This document shows positions 1-7,188 of a stretch of DNA of 12,626 nt, one piece after another. Source of the stretch: CG2-30-51-40 sp041753575. Its GTDB lineage: Bacteria; Desulfobacterota; DSM-4660; Desulfatiglandales; Desulfatiglandaceae. Numbering within the stretch: position 1 is the stretch's first letter; each line of letters begins with the position of its first letter. The notes under the pieces were generated by a model. It saw only the letters and a list, made by a program, of their open reading frames with translations, ran no database searches and was not told the origin of the DNA. The position numbers and the translations under genes were made by a program. The stretch spans positions 1 through 12,626 of the forward strand of contig JBGSUA010000195.1 of the NCBI GenBank assembly GCA_041753575.1. The letters run 5' to 3'.

Positions 1-584
1 CCTCCCTTTCTGGACAATAACAAATTATAATGACCGAGGATGTCTTTTTCAATAACAGCGGTAAATTGCACCCTCTTTCCTGCAAGCTCGGCAAGCTCCG
101 CTTTTATCCTTTCGAGATCAAGCATTACCTCCTTACGTTCCTTCTCAAAGGAGGCCCTCAGTTCGTTTTTCCTGGAATCATTGAGGTTTTTTTTAGGCGT
201 AATCTGCTCAAGTTTTTCCATCAGTACAAGCAGCTTCTCTTCGATCTCGCCCTTGCTCAACTTAATGTCATCAATTTCCTTTAAAGCCGCTTTGTATTCT
301 TTATTAGATTTTATTTGGCTTAATTTCTCGTTACTTTTTTCGACTTGCCTATCCAGATCGGATATTTCCTGCTCTAAAAGCCTTTTTTCCTTCTGATACG
401 CATCTATTTCGCCGAGTTCCTCGTCCAGTTCATGCTCGACACCTTTGAGTTCCTCCTCGAGGCCCTTAAGCTTCAGCGGTCCACTTTCCATCCTTTTCTC
501 CAGAGCCCTGGTTGCTGAGTCGCATTCCTGAAGCTCTATGAGATAGCTTATCACACTGATAAAATCGTTTTCTGACACACTCAT
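1..584 (-). CDS. C4-type zinc-ribbon coiled-coil protein (DUF164-like), 3' end outside window
   Basis: An open reading frame of 194 complete codons runs off the left edge. The visible part is almost entirely charged, heptad-like coiled coil, about residues 10–170. The motif SNKEYKAALKEI near residues 93–104 matches the 'NxEYxALxxEI' signature of the DUF164/HP0958-type family, whose members end in a four-cysteine zinc ribbon. That ribbon would lie beyond position 1 and is not seen. The gene follows the Nif3-like gene by 44 bases, an arrangement common in deltaproteobacteria-like genomes. The start is uncertain: the AGGGGAGG ribosome-binding site directly abuts the ATG at 584, whereas a GTG two codons later (578) sits at a better 6-base spacing. 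Family roles are vague (adaptor or RNA-related proteins), so no specific function is claimed. Confidence 0.83.
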   Translation of the reverse strand, partial: MSVSENDFISVISYLIELQECDSATRALEKRMESGPLKLKGLEEELKGVEHELDEELGEIDAYQKEKRLLEQEISDLDRQVEKSNEKLSQIKSNKEYKAALKEIDDIKLSKGEIEEKLLVLMEKLEQITPKKNLNDSRKNELRASFEKERKEVMLDLERIKAELAELAGKRVQFTAVIEKDILGHYNLLLSRKG

Positions 585-628
585 CCTCCCCTGGGCAGTA
601 GCCCTTATACATAAGGAAAACAGCACTG

Positions 629-1465
629 TTAGCCTGAGCGCTTTTCTCCTCCAGTAGAAAGATTGAACAAGGGAGATCTCTGACCATCGTAAAAGCCTAC
701 CTCTATCTCCCATCCTTTTGAGTTGACCGTTATCTGGAAACGCTGAGCAAGCATCCTGAAAGCGGCCTTCTCCGTATAGAAATGCCCGGCATCAATTACG
801 CAAAGACCTTCTCTCGATGCCTCAAGGGCATGATGGTAGCCAACATCCCCGGTCACAAGCACATCAGCTCCCATAGCGCGGGCTCTTAATGCAAAGCCTG
901 CTCCCGATCCGCCAACGACCGCTACCCTCTTGACGCAAGTCTCTTCTGATCCTACTATCCTGAGCGACTCAGCGGAAAGCCGCTGGGCCACTCGTTCAGC
1001 AAAGGCAGAGAGGCTAAGGCTCTCCTTGAGGCCGCCTATCCTTCCCAGTCCCTCGCCTTCGCCTCCCTCAAAGTCTTCCAGAACCTCAGCATCCTCCAGT
1101 TCCAGAATCTCCGCCAGCGCGTCGTTTATCCCACTCTTTGCGCGATCAAGATTGGTATGTGACGAAAACAAAGATATCTTCTTTTCAAGTGCGAGCGCGA
1201 CGACCCCGCCCGGGAAAGAATCCGTATGAACGCTTATTAGAGGAGAAAAAATGAGGGGGTGATGTGTGACAAGAAGCTGGGCACCCGAGCTACAGGCAAA
1301 ATTAACGGCCTCGATGCAGGGATCCAGTGAAAACATGATCTTTTTAATCTCTCCGCCGAGGCTTCCGACCTGCAATCCGACGTTGTCCCACTTCTCAGCG
1401 AGCCGCCTTGGGGCCGTTTCCTCCAGCAGAGAGCAAATGTCTTTAACTCTTGCGGCCATCTCCAT
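629..1465 (-). CDS. Nif3-like dinuclear metal centre protein (YbgI/GTP cyclohydrolase 1 type 2 family)
   Basis: This 278-residue protein belongs to the Nif3/YbgI family, whose members form toroidal hexamers with two metals per subunit. Their physiological substrate is generally unsettled. Visible signatures are EKWDNVGLQVG (about 24–34), the metal-binding THHP (His68, His69), SSHTNLD (His103, Asp107) and a C-terminal GHFYTEK (His228, Glu232). The length matches the short family form without the extra inserted domain. The reading frame extends further upstream to 1498, but that extension lies inside the intrinsic terminator at 1477–1518. The start is therefore set at ATG 1465, the first ATG after the terminator; ATG 1459 is possible and no strong ribosome-binding site separates them. 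The zinc-ribbon gene follows 44 bases downstream, so the two probably share a transcript. Confidence 0.92.
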   Translation of the reverse strand: MEMAARVKDICSLLEETAPRRLAEKWDNVGLQVGSLGGEIKKIMFSLDPCIEAVNFACSSGAQLLVTHHPLIFSPLISVHTDSFPGGVVALALEKKISLFSSHTNLDRAKSGINDALAEILELEDAEVLEDFEGGEGEGLGRIGGLKESLSLSAFAERVAQRLSAESLRIVGSEETCVKRVAVVGGSGAGFALRARAMGADVLVTGDVGYHHALEASREGLCVIDAGHFYTEKAAFRMLAQRFQITVNSKGWEIEVGFYDGQRSPLFNLSTGGEKRSG

Positions 1466-1476
1466 CGAAAGCAGGC

Positions 1477-1518
1477 AAAAAAAACGCAGAGGGCGCATCC
1501 GTTATCGGTGCGCCCTCT
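1477..1518 (-). terminator. Intrinsic terminator after the CAU tRNA
   Basis: On the minus strand a perfect 10-bp stem, AGAGGGCGCA with TGCGCCCTCT, closes an 11-base loop. It is followed by GCG and eight T residues. It lies about 80 bases beyond the 3' end of the tRNA and just ahead of the Nif3-like gene, so it should end transcripts coming from rpoD and the tRNA. It also shows that the longer Nif3 reading frame starting at 1498 is not the true start. Confidence 0.87.
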
Positions 1519-1596
1519 CGAGCGGTATCTTGCCTGAAGCCTATATAATTGTTTCTTTTCACAATGTTCTTATCGGCCCCAAAAAGGCCAAGTAGC

Positions 1597-1672
1597 TGGT
1601 GGGCCCACCTGGATTCGAACCAGGGACCGACCGGTTATGAGCCGGTGGCTCTTCCAGCTGAGCTATGGGCCC
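1597..1672 (-). tRNA. tRNA with CAU anticodon, probably tRNA-Ile2 (lysidine type)
   Basis: A complete 76-base cloverleaf with encoded CCA is visible. The 7-bp acceptor pairs GGGCCCA with TGGGCCC, the D stem is GCTC/GAGC, the anticodon stem ACCGG/CCGGT encloses CTCATAA, and the T arm is CCTGG-TTCGAAT-CCAGG. The CAU anticodon fits either elongator Met or Ile2, in which C34 is modified to lysidine by TilS. The C4–G69 and C5–G68 acceptor pairs resemble the TilS determinants of E. coli Ile2 rather than its elongator Met, so Ile2 is preferred. It is not an initiator, because the three G–C pairs of the anticodon stem are absent. It lies 67 bases downstream of rpoD. Confidence 0.97.
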
Positions 1673-1691
1673 CTCCTGAATCAATCTTGTC

Positions 1692-1719
1692 AACATGCCA
1701 CAAAAACCCAATTTGTCAA
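1692..1719 (-). promoter_or_regulatory. Possible sigma70 promoter for the CAU tRNA
   Basis: In the gap between rpoD and the tRNA, a perfect minus-strand TTGACA (1719–1714) is followed after 16 bases by CATGTT. That weak -10 is preceded by TG as in extended -10 promoters. Transcription would begin about 15 bases before the tRNA. The tRNA could equally be processed from the rpoD transcript, since no terminator separates them. Confidence 0.33.
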
Positions 1720-1739
1720 GGGAAAACATAAGGGGTTCG

Positions 1740-3506
1740 TTAGAACTCGGCAAAGCTCCTTAATTGCTTGCTTCTGCTTGGATGCCGCAGTTTCCTGAGG
1801 GCCTTCGCCTCTATCTGTCTTATTCGTTCCCTTGTAACACTGAAGTCCTTGCCGACCTCCTCAAGGGTATGATCCGCCTTTTCACCTATGCCAAACCGCA
1901 TCCTGAGGACTTTCTCTTCTCTGGGCGTGAGGGTATTAAGAACCTTTCGGGTCTGCTCGGCGAGGCTATAGTTAATCACCGCATCCCCTGGGGAGATAAT
2001 CCGCTTATCTTCGATGAAATCTCCCAGATGGCTGTCCTCTTCTTCTCCGATGGGTGTTTCAAGGGAGATAGGTTCCTTAGCGATCTTCAGAACCTTTCTG
2101 ATCTTTTCAAGCGGGAACTCCATCTTTTCCGCAATCTCTTCAGGAGTCGGCTCCCTGCCGTGCTCTTGCACCAAATAACGTGATGTCCGGATGAGCTTAT
2201 TGATCGTCTCTATCATGTGCACGGGTATCCGGATAGTCCTTGCCTGGTCTGCTATCGCCCTTGTGATGGCCTGTCTTATCCACCATGTGGCATAGGTGCT
2301 GAATTTATATCCCCTTTGATATTCAAACTTATCAACGGCCTTCATAAGGCCGATGTTGCCTTCCTGAATAAGGTCTAGGAACTGTAGCCCCCTGTTCGTA
2401 TATTTCTTGGCTATACTTACAACCAGCCTGAGGTTTGCCTCGATAAGCTCACTCTTGGCCCTTTTGGCCTTTAACAGGGCATCCTCCACCTTCTTGAGCT
2501 TTGCCTGAAGCTGCCGGGGGGACTTGCTGGTGCGCTGCCTCGCAGCCTCTATCATTATTATTGCACGCTCAACCTTGTTTCTGAGTTCGATAAGTTCGCA
2601 CTTGCGTATCCCGAGGGGCTGGATGATCTCCTCTTCAGAGCAGGTCTCAGGTATGCGGGAAAAGCACTTCCGTAGATAGGAGATAGGCTTTCCCCCGGCC
2701 TGAAGCATACACTCGGTAAGCTGTCTTTCGGCCTCTTCGGCATCTGATATGAGGGATCGAAGCTTCTTAAGCATCACGTCTAGCTGGCTCTTTTCAAGCT
2801 TAATAGAATTAACCAGGTCCATTATCTTGGCTTGATCACCCCGCATCTCAACGGCCAAAGTTTTTTTCTTTTCCTCCGTCATAATACCGTCTGCAGACTC
2901 TTTCCTCTTGAGGCAGAATTCATTATAGAAAGCCTGTATCTGATCTATTACCTTAAGCAGGGCGTCCTTCTTCTCAGCTACGGCAACGGGATTATCTTCT
3001 TCGTCAATGTCATTTATGATATCCTTCAGCCTCATTCTTCCCTCCCTGAGCTCGTTCCCGAGTTCAAGGACATGCTCGATTCCGAGGGAGCAGTTAAGCA
3101 ATGAAGCTAACGCATCCTTTTCGCCCGCCTCTATCCTCTTGGCTATCTTTACTTCGCCTTCCCGTGTGAGCAGAGAGACGCACCCCATCTCTTTGAGATA
3201 CATCTTCACCGGATCGGTGGCCCGGTATGATCCCTCGCTCGCATCAACGGCAAAGTCCTCCCTGTCCTCAAGAGCATCATCATCTTTCTTGAGGCTCTTT
3301 GCCTTTTCAGCGTCCTCCTTTGCCGCCTCGTCAACGACCATGATGTCCAGTTCTTCAAACATCATTAAAAGGTCGTCAAGTTCCCCTTCCGATGAGGCAA
3401 AATCATCCGGAAGGTCGTCATTGAGCTCTTCGTATGTGATGTAACCTTTGTCTTTACCTATGTTTATAAGCTTCTTGAGGTTCCCCACGTCGGGTCTCTT
3501 GACCAT
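1740..3506 (-). CDS. rpoD: RNA polymerase primary sigma factor RpoD (sigma70)
   Basis: This 588-residue group 1 sigma factor shows the full domain order. Region 1.1 spans about 1–60, followed by an acidic stretch (60–92). Region 1.2 begins at TDPVKMYLKEMG (98–109), and a long non-conserved insert follows (about 130–340). Region 2 begins at SELIEANLRLVVSIAKKYT (352–370), with the 2.3/2.4 core YATWWIRQAITRAIADQ (405–421). Region 3 spans about 432–500, and region 4 starts at LTPREEKVLRMRFG (526–539) with the -35 helix VTRERIRQIEAKAL (557–570). The frame is open to 3551, inside dnaG, but ATG 3506 has a GGAGGT ribosome-binding site 6 bases upstream and gives the usual region 1.1 start, so it is chosen. 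The gene begins 26 bases after dnaG, consistent with a macromolecular-synthesis operon; no rpsU gene is present upstream. Confidence 0.97.
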   Translation of the reverse strand: MVKRPDVGNLKKLINIGKDKGYITYEELNDDLPDDFASSEGELDDLLMMFEELDIMVVDEAAKEDAEKAKSLKKDDDALEDREDFAVDASEGSYRATDPVKMYLKEMGCVSLLTREGEVKIAKRIEAGEKDALASLLNCSLGIEHVLELGNELREGRMRLKDIINDIDEEDNPVAVAEKKDALLKVIDQIQAFYNEFCLKRKESADGIMTEEKKKTLAVEMRGDQAKIMDLVNSIKLEKSQLDVMLKKLRSLISDAEEAERQLTECMLQAGGKPISYLRKCFSRIPETCSEEEIIQPLGIRKCELIELRNKVERAIIMIEAARQRTSKSPRQLQAKLKKVEDALLKAKRAKSELIEANLRLVVSIAKKYTNRGLQFLDLIQEGNIGLMKAVDKFEYQRGYKFSTYATWWIRQAITRAIADQARTIRIPVHMIETINKLIRTSRYLVQEHGREPTPEEIAEKMEFPLEKIRKVLKIAKEPISLETPIGEEEDSHLGDFIEDKRIISPGDAVINYSLAEQTRKVLNTLTPREEKVLRMRFGIGEKADHTLEEVGKDFSVTRERIRQIEAKALRKLRHPSRSKQLRSFAEF

Positions 3507-3532
3507 GCCTTTACCTCCTGGACCTCCGAAAT

Positions 3533-5278
3533 CTATTTCTTGTGAGCGCACCCCTTAAGTTTAAGGAGCGCGTTGAGTTCGGAAAGGTCTCCCTTTCCCT
3601 TAGCCTGTCTGATAAGCTCTTTTATTTCCGCCTGTCTGTGTCGTTCCCTAAAATCCGAAACGGCCTGTTCTATTCCTTCCTCCTTATAAATGCAGGGATC
3701 AAGCAGTATCTCTCTGAGCCTCCTGCGGGCCTCATCCGTGCTCAGGTACTCGCCAAGCTCCTCCGGCACAACCCTTCCCTGTGTTTCATAAGATCGAAAA
3801 AAGGCCTCAATCAACTCTACTGTCACCGGAGCCGACGTAAGAAGTCCCCACTTGCATCCCCGTAATTCCAGGAACGCCTCCGGGTGATGAACCATTAGAT
3901 TGAGTATCTCAATATCAGTACCATAGTCCTTGGCTGAAAGAATCCACGGAGACGACTCTTTTGATTGGTCATTATCCGCCGGCCCTGAATAGGGCTCCTT
4001 CTCTCTCAGCTTCCTCCATATAAGTGTTTCAGGTATATCAAGTCGCTGGGCGATCCGTCTCACGTAAAGGGCGCATATCGTATCATCCGAAACGCTCCTC
4101 AACATGAGAGCAATTTCATTCAATAGTAAGGCCTTTTCCTCGGGAAGCCCGGATATCTTTTGGCTCTTAAGATCGAGGATGAAATCGAAAAGCGCAGGGG
4201 CGTTCTCAATTAACTTCATGAACTGCGGCCGCCCCCCGGCCTTCATAAAGCTGTCCGGGTCCTCTCCATCAGGCAGGGCTATCGCCCTTGCCGTCATTCC
4301 TTCATTTAAGAAAAGGGGCAGACTCTTTACTGCCGCTGCCCTTCCCGCATCATCAGAGTCGAAGACAACATAGGCCTCCGACGCTAAACCCTTGATGCGT
4401 CTCACATGCCCGGATGTAAGAGCCGTGCCGAGTACCGCCACAACTTCCCTGAATCCGTGGCTGCGAAGGGCAAGACAATCCATGTAACCCTCCACAATAA
4501 TCACCCTTCCAGTCTCGCGCACAGCAGTCACTGATTCATGCAGTCCATAGAGCAGATCTCCCTTGTGAAACAACTGTGTTTCTGGAGAGTTCAGATACTT
4601 GGGAAGGCTGTCATCCAGGCACCTCCCGCCAAAACCCACTACCTGCCCCGTAAGATCAAGGATGGGAAAAATCACCCTCCCCCTGAACCTGTCATAATAG
4701 CCGTTAGTCTTGGATATCAGGAGCCCGGCCTGCTCAGCCAGGGAGAGATCCATACCCCTATCTCTAAAATGGGAGAGAAGCCCGTCCCACCTGTTAACAG
4801 CATATCCCAGTCTGAATTCAGCTATCGTATCAGGACGAAGGCCCCTTCTCTTCAGATAAGCCCTTGCCTCCACTCCTTCCAGATTATTTTTCAAGTTTGA
4901 TGAAAAATAAGCCGACGCAGTCTCGGTCACAGACAAGAGCTTGGCCCTCAGATCGCTTTTTTTTCTGTCGGCCTGCGAAAAGGGGCGATCAGGGAGGTCA
5001 ACGCCGTATTGTCTCGCTAGCTCCCTGAACGCCTCCTGGAAGGAAACTCCGTGATATTCCATATAGAAATCAAATACGTTTCCTCCCTTTTTGCAGCCGA
5101 AACAGTGAAAGAACTGTCTCTCAGCGCTTACCGTAAAAGACGGAGTCTTCTCGCTGTGAAAAGGGCATAACCCGAGATAATTTCTGCCACTTTTTTTTAA
5201 TTTAACAAATTTACCAACAAGATCAAACAGATCCGCCCGTCTCTGTATCTCCTCCTTTGTTTCCTGAAAGGATGCCAT
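3533..5278 (-). CDS. dnaG: DNA primase DnaG
   Basis: DnaG is the replication primase that makes RNA primers at the fork. The 581-residue protein has the N-terminal CHC2 zinc finger (Cys38, His41, Cys59, Cys62 within LGLCPFHSEKTPSF and FHCFGCKKGGNVFDF). The RNA-polymerase core includes FGGRCLDD (216–223), PKYLNSPET (226–234) and F-KG. The TOPRIM domain carries VEGYMDCLAL (Glu263) and FDSDDAGR (Asp307, Asp309, Asp310), with DGEDPDSF at 337–344. A divergent C-terminal helicase-interaction region spans about 430–581. The start at 5278 gives the usual N-terminus leading to LVGKFVKLKKSGRNY, although no good ribosome-binding site precedes it. dnaG is the first gene of the dnaG–rpoD unit. Confidence 0.97.
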   Translation of the reverse strand: MASFQETKEEIQRRADLFDLVGKFVKLKKSGRNYLGLCPFHSEKTPSFTVSAERQFFHCFGCKKGGNVFDFYMEYHGVSFQEAFRELARQYGVDLPDRPFSQADRKKSDLRAKLLSVTETASAYFSSNLKNNLEGVEARAYLKRRGLRPDTIAEFRLGYAVNRWDGLLSHFRDRGMDLSLAEQAGLLISKTNGYYDRFRGRVIFPILDLTGQVVGFGGRCLDDSLPKYLNSPETQLFHKGDLLYGLHESVTAVRETGRVIIVEGYMDCLALRSHGFREVVAVLGTALTSGHVRRIKGLASEAYVVFDSDDAGRAAAVKSLPLFLNEGMTARAIALPDGEDPDSFMKAGGRPQFMKLIENAPALFDFILDLKSQKISGLPEEKALLLNEIALMLRSVSDDTICALYVRRIAQRLDIPETLIWRKLREKEPYSGPADNDQSKESSPWILSAKDYGTDIEILNLMVHHPEAFLELRGCKWGLLTSAPVTVELIEAFFRSYETQGRVVPEELGEYLSTDEARRRLREILLDPCIYKEEGIEQAVSDFRERHRQAEIKELIRQAKGKGDLSELNALLKLKGCAHKK

Positions 5279-5369
5279 GGATACGAACCTAAGAAAGCAT
5301 GTCTTCAGACCATTAGAAAGAAAATATTAATTTCCGCTCCGAAATCAAGCGATTGGAAATAATCCTTCA

Positions 5370-5399
5370 GTCAACCGGACGGCAAGAAACCGCCTTGAC
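5370..5399 (-). other. Hairpin in the dnaG leader (proximal)
   Basis: GTCAA and TTGAC arms enclose an inner GG-CGG/CCG-CC helix around a 7-base loop (tttcttg on the minus strand), with a one-base bulge and a two-base bulge. There is no T run behind it in either direction, so it is not a standard intrinsic terminator. Confidence 0.5.
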
Positions 5400-5502
5400 C
5401 GGAGCCCGGAATATCTCTTTTTAACCGTCAAGAGGATATGGGATGAGTCATCAAGTAACTGAAAAAGCGGCAAAAATATTCGAATCTTGATTTATTAAGA
5501 AG

Positions 5503-5544
5503 GTGGATACTACAGGCGGGATTATATCCCGCGTGCTCTGCCAC
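5503..5544 (-). other. Hairpin in the dnaG leader (distal)
   Basis: The inner helix is a perfect 7-bp GCGGGAT/ATCCCGC with a 3-base loop. It is extended by CAG/CTG and GTGG/CCAC helices interrupted by bulges (agcac on the 5' side, tagtat on the 3' side). It lies about 95–135 bases downstream of the predicted transcription start at about 5635. It could be a leader regulatory element or the core of a small RNA. Confidence 0.5.
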
Positions 5545-5641
5545 ATTGGGGGACAATTTATAAATTTTTAACGGCATCATTTCCTAAACCCTTTGCACCT
5601 AAAAGGATTGGGTGGGCTCTAACCATCAAAAACAAACTTTT

Positions 5642-5671
5642 ATAATAAAACTATAATCTACCTCCTGTCAA
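5642..5671 (-). promoter_or_regulatory. Sigma70 promoter upstream of dnaG–rpoD
   Basis: A perfect -35 TTGACA (5671–5666) and a 5-of-6 -10 TATTAT (5647–5642) are separated by 18 bases, beginning 15 bases after the hisA stop codon. A start near 5635 would make a leader of about 350 bases before dnaG. This is the best-matching promoter by eye in the window. Confidence 0.62.
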
Positions 5672-5686
5672 TATTTTTTTATTCAG

Positions 5687-6439
5687 TCACCGGCCATGCG
5701 CTGATCCTAGCGCTCTACCTCTCAATGCCTCCACAGCAGACGCAAAATCAAGAGATCCGTCATATAGGGCGCGCCCTGTTATGGCGCCAATAATACCAGA
5801 CTTTGAATGATCCGCGAGGGCAAGGACATCTTCCAGATTTGATATACCGCCTGATGCTATTACCGGAAGGCGCACATTCTCCGCAAAAGCGGCAGTAGCC
5901 TCTATGTTTGGCCCGCTTCTCATCCCGTCACGCGAGATATCCGTATAGACAACAGCGGCAATCGGAAGGCCTGAGAATCTTTCGACCAGCTCAACTGGAG
6001 AAAGGGCAACATCCTCCGTCCATCCCTCAACAGAGATCCGTCCGGATCGCGCGTCAACTCCAAGTATTATCTTATCCGGAAAAAGTGAAATTGCCTTTTC
6101 TACAAAAGAAGGGTCTTTGTATGCTGCTGTGCCGATAATCCCAAAGGCTACCCCCAGGTCAAAGTAGGCCTTCAAGACGGACACATCTCTCACCCCGCCT
6201 CCGAGTTCTACGGGAATTGGAACAGCGTCAACTATCTTTTTTATCGCCTTGCTGTTAAAAGGGGATCCCTTTATGGCACCGTCAAGGTCAACCACATGAA
6301 GCCTTTGCGCGCCCTCCCTATGCCACCTCTCGGCCATGGCCTCCGGTTCATTAGAAAAGATGGTCTCGTCATCCATGCGGCCCTGCCTGAGCCTGACACA
6401 TCGGCCCTCCTTAAGATCAATAGCAGGTATCAGCATCAT
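5687..6439 (-). CDS. hisA: HisA, ProFAR isomerase (histidine biosynthesis)
   Basis: HisA catalyses the fourth step of histidine synthesis, the Amadori isomerisation of ProFAR to PRFAR, in a (βα)8 barrel. The 250-residue length is typical. The N-terminal IPAIDLKEGRCVRL holds the first catalytic aspartate (Asp8), and LGVDARSGRISVEGW holds the second (Asp129). VVDLDGA (49–55), ELGGGVRD (78–85), YTDISRDGMRSGPN and VIASGGIS are the phosphate-binding and loop motifs that separate HisA from HisF. The gene starts with ATGATG overlapping the TGA of the upstream lipoprotein gene, so translation is probably coupled. No terminator is seen after it; the dnaG promoter follows at once. Confidence 0.97.
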   Translation of the reverse strand: MMLIPAIDLKEGRCVRLRQGRMDDETIFSNEPEAMAERWHREGAQRLHVVDLDGAIKGSPFNSKAIKKIVDAVPIPVELGGGVRDVSVLKAYFDLGVAFGIIGTAAYKDPSFVEKAISLFPDKIILGVDARSGRISVEGWTEDVALSPVELVERFSGLPIAAVVYTDISRDGMRSGPNIEATAAFAENVRLPVIASGGISNLEDVLALADHSKSGIIGAITGRALYDGSLDFASAVEALRGRALGSAHGR

Positions 6440-7188
6440 AGGTTTTTGTCCATCTCACCTGCAGGAGAGTCCTCATCCCCGGTCTTACCGCTCAGCCCCT
6501 TCAGTAGTCTGTCAAGGCCTGTTGCGGCAAGCTCTTGGGCGCTCATCCATCTGCCCCTTGCCTTCAAAAAGGTACCTATATCAAGCAGGTCTTCGCTCAG
6601 CGATCTCTGGGTCTTGTCGAACTTATCCCGCCAGATAACCGACCCATCCGCCGTTGATATGAGCTGAAGATCAAAGGCAACTGAAGCGGCACGGTTTACA
6701 CCGTATTCCTTACCCTCTCTCTCCTGCCATCTAAAGACCAGGCCGGTCAGCACGGCTTCGGCCTCAAGTCTTTTACCTATTTCAATATAGAGCTTTTCCT
6801 GACTCATGGACATGCCGGCGGCGGATTGCAGAATCCCTGAAAGAACTCCTGTCGTTTGCCCGGGGGAAAAGAGAGTAAACCGGCCCATTGGAACAAGACG
6901 TTCAAAAAGCATATCACTCATAGTATCAGTAACTTCTTTCGAAACGGGCTCTGCATCAAAAACAAAACCCGTAAGCGGACTTCTGACAGTCTTAGGATCA
7001 TCGCCTGACGTAAGGCCTGAGTTGAAACCCACGACAGCAATACTGCCGGGAAGAACGATAGGTTCTGTCCGTCTTTCTATATCCCCTCCTGACATACCTT
7101 GGCAGCCTGCCGAAAATAACATCACAGCCGAAAGCAAAAACGATAAGCCGTACAGTCGCTCCAATAGCAAGATTGAGACGTTTTTCAT
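6436..7188 (-). CDS. Putative lipoprotein, possibly CsgG/LpoB-like, within the his operon
   Basis: The 250-residue protein begins with MKN and a hydrophobic stretch ending in FSAGC (Cys29). This suggests a lipoprotein signal, although serine at -3 departs from the usual Leu. Residue +2 is Gln, compatible with outer-membrane sorting. The mature part has SIAVVGFNSG (49–58), a region around 95–115 with ERLVPMGRFTLF, EAEAVLTGLVFRW, and a C-terminal segment with ISTADGSVIWRDKFDKTQ. This layout of an early 'avv.F' strand, a 'd.l...L...g.f.v' helix and a late 'tg.v.W...' strand resembles CsgG/LpoB-type periplasmic lipoproteins, but assignment by eye is only tentative. It overlaps hisB upstream and hisA downstream by ATGA, so it is co-translated with the histidine genes although nothing in it suggests a histidine role. 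Confidence 0.85.
   Translation of the reverse strand: MKNVSILLLERLYGLSFLLSAVMLFSAGCQGMSGGDIERRTEPIVLPGSIAVVGFNSGLTSGDDPKTVRSPLTGFVFDAEPVSKEVTDTMSDMLFERLVPMGRFTLFSPGQTTGVLSGILQSAAGMSMSQEKLYIEIGKRLEAEAVLTGLVFRWQEREGKEYGVNRAASVAFDLQLISTADGSVIWRDKFDKTQRSLSEDLLDIGTFLKARGRWMSAQELAATGLDRLLKGLSGKTGDEDSPAGEMDKNL

Larger units (their letters stand above)
5279..5641 (-). other. Long structured leader/intergenic region upstream of dnaG
   Basis: About 360 bases without a convincing gene separate the promoter near hisA from the dnaG start. The region is AT-rich with two GC-rich hairpins, at 5503–5544 and 5370–5399. A weaker second promoter-like pair, TTGATT and TATTTT with a 16-base spacer, is readable near 5315–5345 and would give a short leader. 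No intrinsic terminator with a T tract is seen, so transcription from the upstream promoter should read into dnaG unless a small RNA is processed out. No known riboswitch or leader class was recognised. Confidence 0.5.

Noticed and set aside
40..396. Plus-strand open frame opposite the zinc-ribbon gene
   Set aside because: It is serine/leucine-rich, as expected for the antisense of a Lys/Glu-rich coiled coil. The minus frame has the family motif and a ribosome-binding site.
466..687. Minus-strand 73-codon frame overlapping the Nif3 end and zinc-ribbon start
   Set aside because: It is out of frame with both well-supported genes and has no recognisable features.
1559..1753. Minus-strand frame across the tRNA
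   Set aside because: It is a translation of the tRNA gene itself; the cloverleaf is complete.
5370..5399. Hairpin as an intrinsic terminator upstream of dnaG
   Set aside because: No T run follows it on either strand.
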